Shown here: positions 23,901-33,200 of the stretch, one piece after another
Numbering within the stretch: position 1 is the first letter of the stretch
Layout of the letters: every line of letters starts with the position of its first letter
From: Synanceia verrucosa
Taxonomy: Eukaryota > Chordata > Actinopteri > Perciformes > Synanceiidae
Direction of reading: 5' to 3'
NCBI GenBank assembly: GCA_029721515.1
Contig: CM056551.1
Coordinates: 30,623,937-30,687,936, forward strand
Length of the DNA stretch: 64,000 nucleotides
The notes under the pieces: generated by a model
What the model was told of the DNA's origin: nothing
The model's database searches: none
The model's input: only the letters and a program-made list of their open reading frames with translations
Translations under genes and position numbers: made by a program

Positions 23901-26900
23901 CTAACGTTAGCAGCAGCTCTGCTCTCAGACACAGTGATTATTTTTAAAGTGAAGCTGCTTTCTTCAGTGTTTTTAGCGGTTTTAATCAGTTTGTTGTGGA
24001 GAGGAGGAGACCTCTGTGGTAAAAACCTCCTCAACACTGAAGGAATCCTGACTGACGGGAAGACTACAACTCCCATGATCCCTCACTGCTGCAGAACCAG
24101 AGCCAGACTCCTTCTGGTCTGTATGGGATTAGAAATTCTCTGAATTTAACCAGACGTCCTCTAGCTTCAGGTGTTTTCCAGTGGTGGGTGAAATGCATAA
24201 ACATTTGAAAAAACACTTGGAAAGAGCAGCAACACATTTTTAGTTAGAAACATTATTCATGTTATTTTACACAGTATTTATACATTCAGATTACAAGCTG
24301 TAATAACAATACATAATGATGTGTTTTTCCTCCAGATCACTCTCAAACAACAACCTGCAGCAGCTGCCAAGAGATCTCTTCAGACATCTGGACATCCTCA
24401 CAGATCTGTAGGTGATCCTTCACTGACATCCATCCATCCATTTTCTACCTCTTATCCTGGACAAGTGTCCAGTTCATCACAGGACACATAGAGACAGACA
24501 ACCACTCACACTCACATTCACACCTACGCTCAATTTAAATTAACCAGTTAACCTAATCCCCATGCATGTTTTTGGATGGTGGGAGGAAGCCGGAGTACCA
24601 GAGAGAACCCACACAGACATGAGGAGAACATGCAAACTCCACACACTGAAATCTGTCATGATAAAACACTGGTTCCCTGCTGCTCCCTGTTATTTCCTCC
24701 CTGTCAGCTTTTAAAGGTTTATGTTTGGGCTTTTTTTGATATCACTTTGATTAAATTCAACTTTATTGTCGTCATTCACGTAGAGTGCAAGGTAACAAAA
24801 TGCAGACTGTCTCTAAGGAGTTCAAATAATTAAATAATGACATATGTAACAAGAATTCACATGTGATGATAATATTCAGGAGCATAGGTTATGGAATGAT
24901 ACATATTTATAGACTATACAGAGGTGCAGAATATGTTATATAACCTACAATATAAAATATTTACAGAGATGTTCTGCACCAAATTTGGGGATGATTGGTC
25001 AAAATTTGTTGGAGCAGAAGCAAAAAAATTGGACACAATTCAAAAAAGTATCAAATCAGTAACAAAAACAATAAAACAACAATAAATAATAATAATAATA
25101 ATAATAATACTATTAATGAATAATTCCAGTGTGTTCTAAAAAAAAGAAATATATTTTAATAACAAATTAAATAACATTTTGGACCATGGCTTTGACTTGA
25201 TAAATTATTAATTATAAAACAGACATAAAATAAACAGGAAGTGATGTAGTGATGGCAGGAAGGAATGACCTTTATTTTGAAGGTGAATCAAAAGACTGGA
25301 TCATCACTTTTTTTATAGTATTGTATTATGTGTTACCCAGAGACCTGCGGGGCAACTCCTTCCGCTGTGACTGTAAAATCAAGTGGCTGGTCGACTGGAT
25401 GCAGAAGACCAACACCTCTGTTCCTGCCATCTACTGCTCCAGCCCCTTTGAGTTCCAGGGACGCCGAATCCACGACCTGACGCCTCGAGACTTCAACTGC
25501 ATCAGCGCAGGTTCTCCCACAGTAAAATAACACCATGTCCTCTTTCCCACCATTTTGGAGCTGTCACAGCACAACTTCCTGTTCGCTAAGCCTTGTCCTC
25601 CCACAGATTTCGCCGTCTATGAAACCTTCCCTTTCCACTCTGTGTCCGTGGAGTCCTACGAGTTCAACGAGGATCAGTTCGTGGTCTTCGCTCAGCCAGA
25701 TTCGGGCTTCTGCACCTTGTATGTGTGGGATCACGTGGAGATGGTCTTCAGGAGGTTTCATAACATCACCTGTACGTAAAAAAGAAAAGAAAAGAGATGT
25801 TTAAAAGTAAGCGGCTTTAACGGTGTTTCTGCTTCGCTCGCAGCTCGTTCTGCTGTGTTCTGCAAACCAGTGGTGATAAACAACAGCCTCTACATGGTCG
25901 TCGCTCAGCTCTTTGGAGGATCTCATATCTACAAGTAAGGCTGGATCGGTTTCTCCAGCATGTATACAGTATAAAGAGAGCTTAACACATTTATTATCCT
26001 CCACTCAGTGTCAGGTGTTTACCTCCACTGCTCTAAATTAACAGTGTCACTGATTACCAGAATATTTTAATGTTTCTGTAACCATTAATCCACCAGGATG
26101 TGCAGCTCTTTAATCTAAACGATATCTTTATTGATAAAATATAATTATTGTTGTTATCCAGGAGTTTTACTGTCCTGTAAATTTTAAAAAAAAGCATCAA
26201 AAATATGATGAGATGTTAATTTCACGTCATTCCTGAACAGAAAAATGTGTTTTAGTGGTGTAAATATGTTGCAGGAGCAGACAATTAGCTTAGCTTAGCA
26301 TAAAGACTTGAAACAGAGGGAAACAGCTAGCCTGGTTCTGTCTACAGGGACGTAAATAAATCTACCGACTAGTGCAAAACAGCTTGTTTTAGGGGAGGAT
26401 TTTAGCGGTGAGACGTCTGGATGTGAGGTTATCAGAGGAACAAGCTGGAAGTCAGTGGTGTTAAATGTGTGATAGTTAATATTTCTGCATTAGATCCGTT
26501 ACATTTGGTCACCTGTCAGTGGTGTCATGTCCTCGTTAGGAACGAGTCAGCGTTGTGTTTGAGCTGACATGAATAGATTTTTTTTTTATCAGTTTTAAGC
26601 CACAGATCTTTTGTATTTAAATATATATTTTAAACATATGAAAGATTTTAGTGGTCAGACTTCTGGATGTTATCAGAGGAGCAAGCTAAGCTAACGTTGG
26701 CAGCAGCTCGTCCTGCGTCCTCCGAGCAGCGTTGGAGAAACACTGATAATTTGTAACATGAAGCTTCAGCAGCTCTTTGTCTCGTTCTGTCTCAGGTGGG
26801 AGGAGGACCCTCAGCGCTTCGTGAAGATCCAGGACATCGACACCACTCGCGTGAGGAAGCCGAACTTCGTGGAGACCTTCCAGCTGGATGACGAGTGGTA

Positions 26901-27525
26901 CTTCGTGGTGGCGGACAGCTCCAAGGCAGGCTCCACCAGCATTTACCGCTGGAACAGCAATGGCTTCTACACCCACCAGTCCCTCCACCCGTGGCATCGG
27001 GACACCCACGTGGAGTTCCTGGACGTCGGGGGGAAGCCTCACCTCATCCTGTCCAGCGCCTCTCAGCCGCCGGTGGTCTACCAGTGGAACCGAGGCCAGA
27101 AGCAGTTCACCTTCTTCTCCCAGATCATGGAGCTGGCCGACGTTCAGATGGTGAAGCACTTCTGGGTGAGGAAGGCACTCTACCTTTGCCTCACGCGCTT
27201 CATCGGGGACTCCAAGATCCTCCGCTGGGAAGGCCAGCGCTTCATCGAGATCCAGACTCTCCCATCTCGGGGCTCCATGGCGGTCTACCCGTTCACGGTG
27301 GGCCAGCGCCAGTACCTCATCCTGGGCAGTGATTTCTCCTTCTCCAGGGTCTACCTGTGGGACGACCTCACACAGCGCTTCCAGCCCTTCCAGGAGCTCA
27401 ACATGAGGGCGCCGCGAGCCTTCAGCTTGGTGTCGGTCGACAACAAGGACATCCTGCTGGCCGCCAGCTTCAAAGGCAACACCCTGGCCTACCAGCACCT
27501 GGTGGTGGATCTCAGCGCCAAGTAG
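17967..27525 (+). CDS. lgi3: Leucine-rich glioma-inactivated protein, LGI3-like (complete)
   Basis: Secreted synaptic or axonal protein; LGI proteins bind ADAM22-family receptors. Exons: 17967-18163, 19383-19454, 21291-21362, 23433-23504, 24336-24407, 25341-25510, 25607-25771, 25844-25934, 26796-27525. Phases agree, giving 546 aa, near the ~548 aa I recall for human LGI3. Residues 1-28 are a signal peptide (LVCLSLLCLCLA core). An LRRNT cysteine cluster (RCPATCSCTKDSAFC) follows. Four 72-nt exons each encode one 24-residue LRR, the usual phase-2 LRR exon layout. Next come LRRCT (CDCKIKWLVDW..C) and the EPTP beta-propeller repeats, e.g. VVAQLFGGSHIYKW and VADSSKAGSTSIYRW. FSHLHLLQFLLLNSN and LPRDLFRHLDIL favour LGI3 over LGI1 and LGI2. 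No damage is seen. Confidence 0.93.
20140..20430. repeat. AT-rich low-complexity tract in lgi3 intron 2
   Basis: Dense ATT/AAT triplet runs (TTATTATTATTATGATT, AATAATAATTATAATAC). Simple sequence without coding signal. Confidence 0.7.
21120..21250 (+). repeat. Dispersed repeat family A, copy 2 (partial)
   Basis: Shares GTAGCTTTTCAAAATAAAA and a GTTGTTCTTTGA phrase with the copy at 3060-3355. Lies just upstream of lgi3 exon 3. Confidence 0.5.
21480..21705 (+). repeat. Dispersed repeat family A, copy 3
   Basis: Contains GGGAGTTTTTCAAAATAAAA, CAGAAGCATATCATTG and GAGACAAAATAAAAGCATGA, in the same order as at 3060-3355. Located in lgi3 intron 3, just before the 15-bp array. Confidence 0.6.
21940..22975 (+). 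repeat. 15-bp minisatellite, about 69 units, with 120-bp higher-order period
   Basis: Unit AGCTAAAGTTATACT and variants (TACGCT, TACACT, GACGCT). Within lgi3 intron 3. Marker variants recur every 8 units: GGCTAAAGTT starts at 22141, 22261 and 22381; AGCTTAAGTT starts at 22591, 22711 and 22831. Because 15 is divisible by 3, it forms a false open frame with a (LAKV+1) period. Confidence 0.97.
24063..24085 (+). promoter_or_regulatory. ZNF143/SBS-like motif
   Basis: ACTACAACTCCCATGATCCC closely resembles the ZNF143 (SBF) binding consensus, recalled as ACTACAAYTCCCRNMATGC. It lies in lgi3 intron 4. It may be a passenger of a dispersed repeat rather than a working site. Confidence 0.35.
24427..24651 (-). 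repeat. SINE-like element, 5' truncated, internally deleted
   Basis: Reverse-oriented copy of the element at 55208-55567. Both carry GGAGTTTGCATGTTCTCCTC (here as its complement), the ACATGCATGGGGATTAGG phrase and a GATG-repeat tail. This copy lacks the tRNA-like head and about 70 bases before the tail. Lies in lgi3 intron 5. Confidence 0.8.
24740..24980 (+). repeat. Retroelement tail fragment
   Basis: TCAACTTTATTGTCGTCATT followed by AGTGCAAGGTAACAAAATGC, a typical fish retroelement tail phrase. It then runs into AT-rich sequence related to that near 9560-9720. Confidence 0.4.
26215..26275 (+). repeat. Dispersed repeat family B, partial copy
   Basis: Contains CATTCCTGAACAGAAAAATG and TGTTTTAGTGGTG, as at 660-745 and 33280-33370. 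Lies in lgi3 intron 8. Confidence 0.5.
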
Positions 27526-29157
27526 AGGCTGAGGGGAGGTCAGGAGGAGGTCAGGAGGAGGCGTTTCCAAGCATTTGTCAACCTGTGCCAAACAAAACAC
27601 AGACTGCAACGTGATGAAGCCTGTAAAAGTCAAGGCTGATGTTATGAGCGAGGCGACTAATGATGGATCTATTCTGATGCACTAACATGAAATGATGAAA
27701 TGAAACCATGTGGTAAACATGGCGACATGAGGGGAGACACTGCAGATGACCAATCGCCACCAAACCTCCCTCAGCCGATCAAAGGCGTTCAAGGCAGTTA
27801 TTTTGATATGCAAATGAGGCGTTATCTTATTAAATATGCACTAAATCTCCAGAACAGAAATGTGGACGCTGTATAAAATCATCCTCAAAACTCGTGTTTT
27901 CATGTTAGAGTTTCTCCAGAGGGGATTGTAGATGTTTGTTGTTTATTACTCCATAAATCAGAAACTACTGAAAAAACAAGCCATAAAAAAAGTTACTTTC
28001 TGCATGTTTTTAGGAAAAACATGTTGTGAAAGAGTTTGGTGGACGTAAACTTTAAAGATGTGGTTTGATAAATTCACTTCATGAAGACACCACAGGAGAA
28101 TAGAGTGAATAAAATGAGTGATATGAGTGACATGAAGACACGTTCTGTTTAAATAAAACACTAACTCTAATTTAGAATGAACCTGCAGACATGGATAGAC
28201 ACAAAGTCAAATTAAACTGAGCAGCGTGAAGATGTTTGAACCTGCAGAGTCTCTCTGAGTGTCGTCTCACTGCTGCTTCATGCTTCTGTGCATCCAGGCC
28301 ACTTTTTTCTCTTTATTATGTTCTTACTGGTGTGATTTGATGATGTGCATGACTGACCTGACCATGAGACTATGAAGTTTTATCTGTGCAGCATTTTGCA
28401 TGACACGGTTCAAATGATGTGAAATAATCCTGTGAAAGAAGCACTGCTTTAAATCTTTGATGGTGTTTCTCTTGATGTATGAGATGCCTTTGGATTCGTT
28501 TCAGACCTGACGTTCATTCTGCAATAATAACAAGAGCAATGTAAGCCTGTAAGTTTTTAAAGAGAGCATTTTGTTTATTACAGTGAGCCAAACCAGTGAC
28601 CTTTGGGGATGTAGAAGACGAGAAACCGAACTACTAATGGATTTATTGAAGTTCTAAATATTTCTGAACTGTTCCTGTTTTTATTCACAAACTGTATTTA
28701 ATTGTTTGTGTGTACGTTTGCACATAAAGGAGGGAATTAAAACCAGATTATGGTCCCTGAAAGACGTCCTGGATCCTGCTTTATAGCTACTTTTATCGCT
28801 CATCGATCTGGATTAACTATTAAATCAAGAAATGTGTTTACAAATTAATTTATTCCAAAGTAATTCATGATTTGACATTTTCCTGAGCAGTAAAACAATC
28901 ACCATAAAACAGTTAAGTTGTACAACATTAGTTTCCCCTAGTTTCCCCACACTGAATTTAACTTGTGAATGTTTTTCTTTTTTTTTTTTTACTTTCCAAA
29001 TATTTATTTTAATATTCAATAATTTATAATAATTTTTCAGACAAGAAGAGCTCAGTGTTCTCCAGCGTTGACATGTGAAAAACAAGTGTAGGTACACTTT
29101 CTGAACCACAGGAGGGCAGTAGAGATATACGACTCTATGGCCACAAACGCTCTCATG
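27526..29157 (+). other. lgi3: lgi3 3' UTR and lgi3-chmp7 spacer
   Basis: No other gene is seen. Candidate poly(A) signals AATAAA lie at 28108-28113 and 28152-28157. An ATTAAA lies near 28737. The true 3' end cannot be fixed. A poly(T) run is present near 28977-28990. Confidence 0.4.
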
Positions 29158-29427
29158 AGGCCCAGTCCCAAACCGCCCACTACTCACCCTCCCTACACAC
29201 TCTTCTATATTAAGGGCCGTCCCAAACCACGTAGGGCGGAGGGAGAGTGGACCGTTGAGTCCTTAAATAGCGAGTCTGCATCGATGCACACGGCTGCACG
29301 ACGGCTTTAGCAGGAAGTGTAAATGCAGGAGGAAACAACATACAAACTTAAGTCCCGCATGTCTCCAGTATGTCCCTCACACCTTTGGTCAAAGGATAGT
29401 CTGAAGGGGCGGTTTGGGATTGGGCCT
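29158..29427. mobile_element. MITE-like DNA transposon, 270 bp, 21-bp terminal inverted repeats
   Basis: The left end at 29158-29178 and the complement of the right end at 29407-29427 match at 20 of 21 positions (AGGCCCARTCCCAAACC at the outer end). There is no open frame for a transposase, so it is non-autonomous. No clear target-site duplication is seen, so superfamily is undecided. It lies about 100 bp upstream of the putative chmp7 GC box. Confidence 0.8.
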
Positions 29428-29514
29428 AAATTTCTGTTTTCAGACATCTCTCTTCTCATTGGCTGTTAATTGATGACGATGCTTCCGCTGAGAGAATGCC
29501 TACCAGCCAGTCAC

Positions 29515-29545
29515 GGCAACGGAGGGCGGGGCCTGGGGCGTTACA
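29515..29545 (+). promoter_or_regulatory. chmp7: Putative chmp7 promoter GC box
   Basis: GGAGGGCGGGGCCTGGGGCG is an Sp1-type GC-box cluster in otherwise AT-rich sequence, about 770 bp upstream of the chmp7 start codon. A 5' UTR exon followed by an intron ending at GGTATTGCAG (30280) would fit. This is inference. Confidence 0.35.
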
Positions 29546-29689
29546 AGAATGTTGTTGTTGTCGTTAGCTCGTGTTAGCCACATGTAAGTGCTTCTCGGTG
29601 AGGTGAAGTACAGCTTTGTCAGCTTCTGGCGACATGTGAGACACTGAGCTAAATCTTCCATCAACAAACGATGTTTGTTAGCTCTCATG

Positions 29690-30240
29690 ACGCTAACGCT
29701 AAATTGTGATATTGGTTCCTGGAAAAAGTGAAGGTAGGGTGTTGCTAGCTAGCCTAACATTAGCTTGGTTTTAAGTCAATGTTAACTTTGCTTTAAGCTA
29801 GCTAACCTCTCGTTAACTATGTTTTGGGATATCTAACAGAACTTTATCAGGTTTATATTCGCTAATATAACGTTAACTTGGTTTATATTCGCTAATATAA
29901 CATTAACTTGGTTTTTAGATTGCTAATGTAAAGCTAACTCTGTTTTGTGCTAGCTAACGTGCTGTTGAGTGTGTTACACGCTAGCCAACCTAACGTTAAC
30001 TTTGTTTTATGTCAGCTAACATAACGTTAAATTGGTTTTGAGCTAGTTAACATAACCTTAACTGGGTTTACTGCTGACATAACGTTATTTTCAGATATCT
30101 AACCCAGCGTTAACTTCATTTTAATTTAGCTAACATAACGTTAACTACGTCAACTTGGTTACGAGCTAGCCAACGTAACATTAACTTGGTTTCAAGCTGG
30201 TTAATCTGACGTTAACCTGGCTGAAAGCTAGCTTTAGCTG
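29690..30240 (+). repeat. Degenerate 36-40 bp tandem repeat (GCTAACATAACGTTAAC class)
   Basis: About a dozen diverged copies of a unit with GCTAACATAACGTTAAC followed by TTGGTTTT, ending immediately upstream of the chmp7 start region. The embedded CTAAC words equal the mammalian branch-site consensus. The array may be a 5' UTR intron or promoter-proximal DNA. Confidence 0.75.
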
Positions 30241-30298
30241 TCTGGTTGGCATGGAGCTAAAGTTTATTCCGGTATTGCAGGTGTCTCACTCCACAGAT

Positions 30299-33200
30299 AT
30301 GGCTCTGCCACCAGAATGGGACGACGACGAGAGGATGAATTTTATGTTCTCGGACTTCAGCGAGAACCGAGATGTCAACACTACGGACTGGGACAGTAAG
30401 ATGGACTTCTGGACAGCGCTGATCATGAAAGCTTGCAGGGACCGAGGCACCGTGTGTGTCAGTCTGCAGGAGCTGAACCAGACCTTCAGGAGGAAAGAAA
30501 AGTCACCGCTGGGCTTGGCCACTGTCATCCAAGCCATGGCCAGGTAGCATTAACTGTGTCAGTCAGTTACTGTCTCTCCTTGTCAATATGGTCATATCGC
30601 CTGGATTTTAACTCCCGCCAGATGTGGGAAGCTCCAGAGGGAGTCTGAGTTTGCTGCCAATGTGGACTGTGGCTGGCTGTCCTGGGGTGTTGGCCTGCTG
30701 CTGATAAAGCCTCTGAAATGGACCTTCTCTACTCTTCTGGGAAGCAGCCGGGTGCCTGTGGAGGAGTCCTTTGTTGTCATTGATCTAGCGAAGGTTTGCT
30801 TTGTCGCCTCATGTGATTTATATATCTTTAACATTTATACATCTTTAACATCCATGACCACCATTATCTGACCATGTAGCCTTTTTTCACGACTTTGGGT
30901 TACATTAGTCTGAACACAGGTCAACTCCCTGAATGATTATGCTTCCCTCTATCTCTGGTATTTCAGGCAGACCATAAATGTTTTAGTCGTGATAGCTGTT
31001 GGATGTAAAGTGTTATTTTCTTTTGTTTTCCAGGAGAAAGCTGCAGAGTTACTCAAGGCGTACCGCAGCAGTGAATTTGCAAGCTGCTCCATCCTGTCGT
31101 TCCAGGAGCTCTGTGCTCTTTCCTCTGATATCTGTGCTGATGAGAGCACCCTGTGCATGGCTCTCCTGCAGCTGCAGAGGGATAAGCAAGTGACCGTTTC
31201 ACTGCATGAAGGCGAGAAGGTAAAGAAAAGGACCACTGCTTGAGTACTTATCATTCACAACAAAGTCTGCTGAGAGCTAGAGAGCATTCATCTACTGACT
31301 GCTGGTTTTGTGTTTTATGTTGTCTTCATGTGTCTTCTTCACAGATTATCAAGTTCTGCCAGGCTGGACAGGAACACGTTTCCCCGGTCAGTGATGTGGA
31401 CATTGGCATCTACCAGCTGCAGCACAGTGAGAAGCTGCTGGGAGAGCGAGTGGAGAAACTCAGCTACGAGGCTGACAAGTACAGCAACTTAAATATGAGT
31501 CCAGAGTAGAAACAGATCTAGTATTGCCTGATTAATCAAATACATGCTTTTGTTTTAGATGATTACATCTATGGGCTGTGATTTACTCAACAAGGGCTAA
31601 CTTTGATTTTCATCCCAAGTTTTTGTGTCTAACTGATTAACTCTCTGAGTGCCAGCCGTATTATAGCTGCAGCTCTAAACAGGCTGTAATGGGATCATTT
31701 CAGTCCAGCTCCACTAAAAGTTCTTCTTGTTGCTGCTGACAGACTCAGGTTATGGAGAGAGTCTAATGAGGTGATGTGTTGCTGCTGGAAGATGGATTCA
31801 TGAAATACTTCCATGGTGGGAATAAGAAATCTGTTATGTCAGGGGACAGGATGTGTAGCTTAGTGTTCAATGAAAGATTTTCAGCGTCACAGCTGAATAT
31901 TTAGAAATGAATTCCATGATGTGAACGAAGACGGCAGGTTTCAGAAGGAGACATTAACAAACTGGAGAAGTGAGAGAACATGTTTTATTTCTCTGCAGAG
32001 TCTCTCCATCATGCTGTCAGACTCTTCTAATAATAATAATCTGAGTCTGTCAGCAGCAACAAGAAGACCTTTTAGTGGAGCTAAACTGGCTGCAGCTGGA
32101 CTGAAATGATCACATCACAGCCTGTTTAGATTCTCCATCAGTACTGGACCAGTTTCACTGAGAGTTCAGACATGATTAGACACTAAAACATGGGAGTCCA
32201 GGTTGGAAAGATTAAAGTCATCCTTTTAATTGATCGAGGAGTGTGACATTTTCATGGTTCTGAAAGTCAGACTTTTTGTGTGATTATCACTCAAGCTTTG
32301 CTTTGCCTAAGTGCAGGTGCAGAGAGGAAGCAAAGCTGCTGCTCCGCCAAGGGAAGAAATCACAGGTGACAAATGTTATTTAACAGAAAACACATTTTAT
32401 TGTGTGCAGCCAAACAGCATAGTTAAGGGTTCAACGGTAATATTAACAGTCTGTGTTATATTTAATAACAGTGATCATTTGTTACGTACACCTGAATATT
32501 TCAGATGTAAAGGTGCTACAGTACACGCCCAGTAAAAATGTCGATAAGAACCAACTTATCCCAAGTCACAGTTTAATCATGAACCTCCCCAGCAGCGCTG
32601 AATTTGCCCACTGAACTGTATTTGATTGAGTTTTAACGCCAAACTCCTCCAGTGTTTTCCTTTCTCAATATGTTTTCTCTATAATGTTGACAGTTTTCAT
32701 TTTTCCAGGCACTGAGGTGTTTAAGAGGCCGCAAAAGGGTAGAAAAGAGAGCAGACAGCTTGTTCGCCAAACTGGAGTCGATCAGAGGAATCCTGGACAG
32801 AATCGCTCAGTCACAGACGGATAAGATGGTGAGAGAACGAACACAGACACTCTTTCTGTGAAGTCATCTGGTCTGTTGTCGTTTTTTCAGGGTGTGCTGA
32901 ACGTGTCTGCAGGTTATTCAGGCCTATCAGGCAGGAGTGTCGGCGCTGAGACTTTCTCTGAAAGATGTGACTGTGGAACGAGCCGAGAGCCTGGTGGATC
33001 AAATCCAGGAGGTACAGGAGCTGTTCTTTCACACAGGAAGCAGTTTGACTGGAATTTATTACAGACTGTCGCTGCGAGCTGTAGCAGTGATTGCCATGAA
33101 CCTCTGAACTTTTGCAGAGCACGAGTAGAGTAATGAAATAGTGAGATGATGCTTTCAAATCAGGAGATCACTGTTCTGTATTTATAATAGATTAAATATG

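Noticed and set aside
31240..31509. CHMP7 ending at the TAG near 31509
   Set aside because: The frame past 31478 loses family similarity. A GTACAG donor at 31479 joins in phase to exon 32317-32365, restoring the expected KCREEAK sequence.
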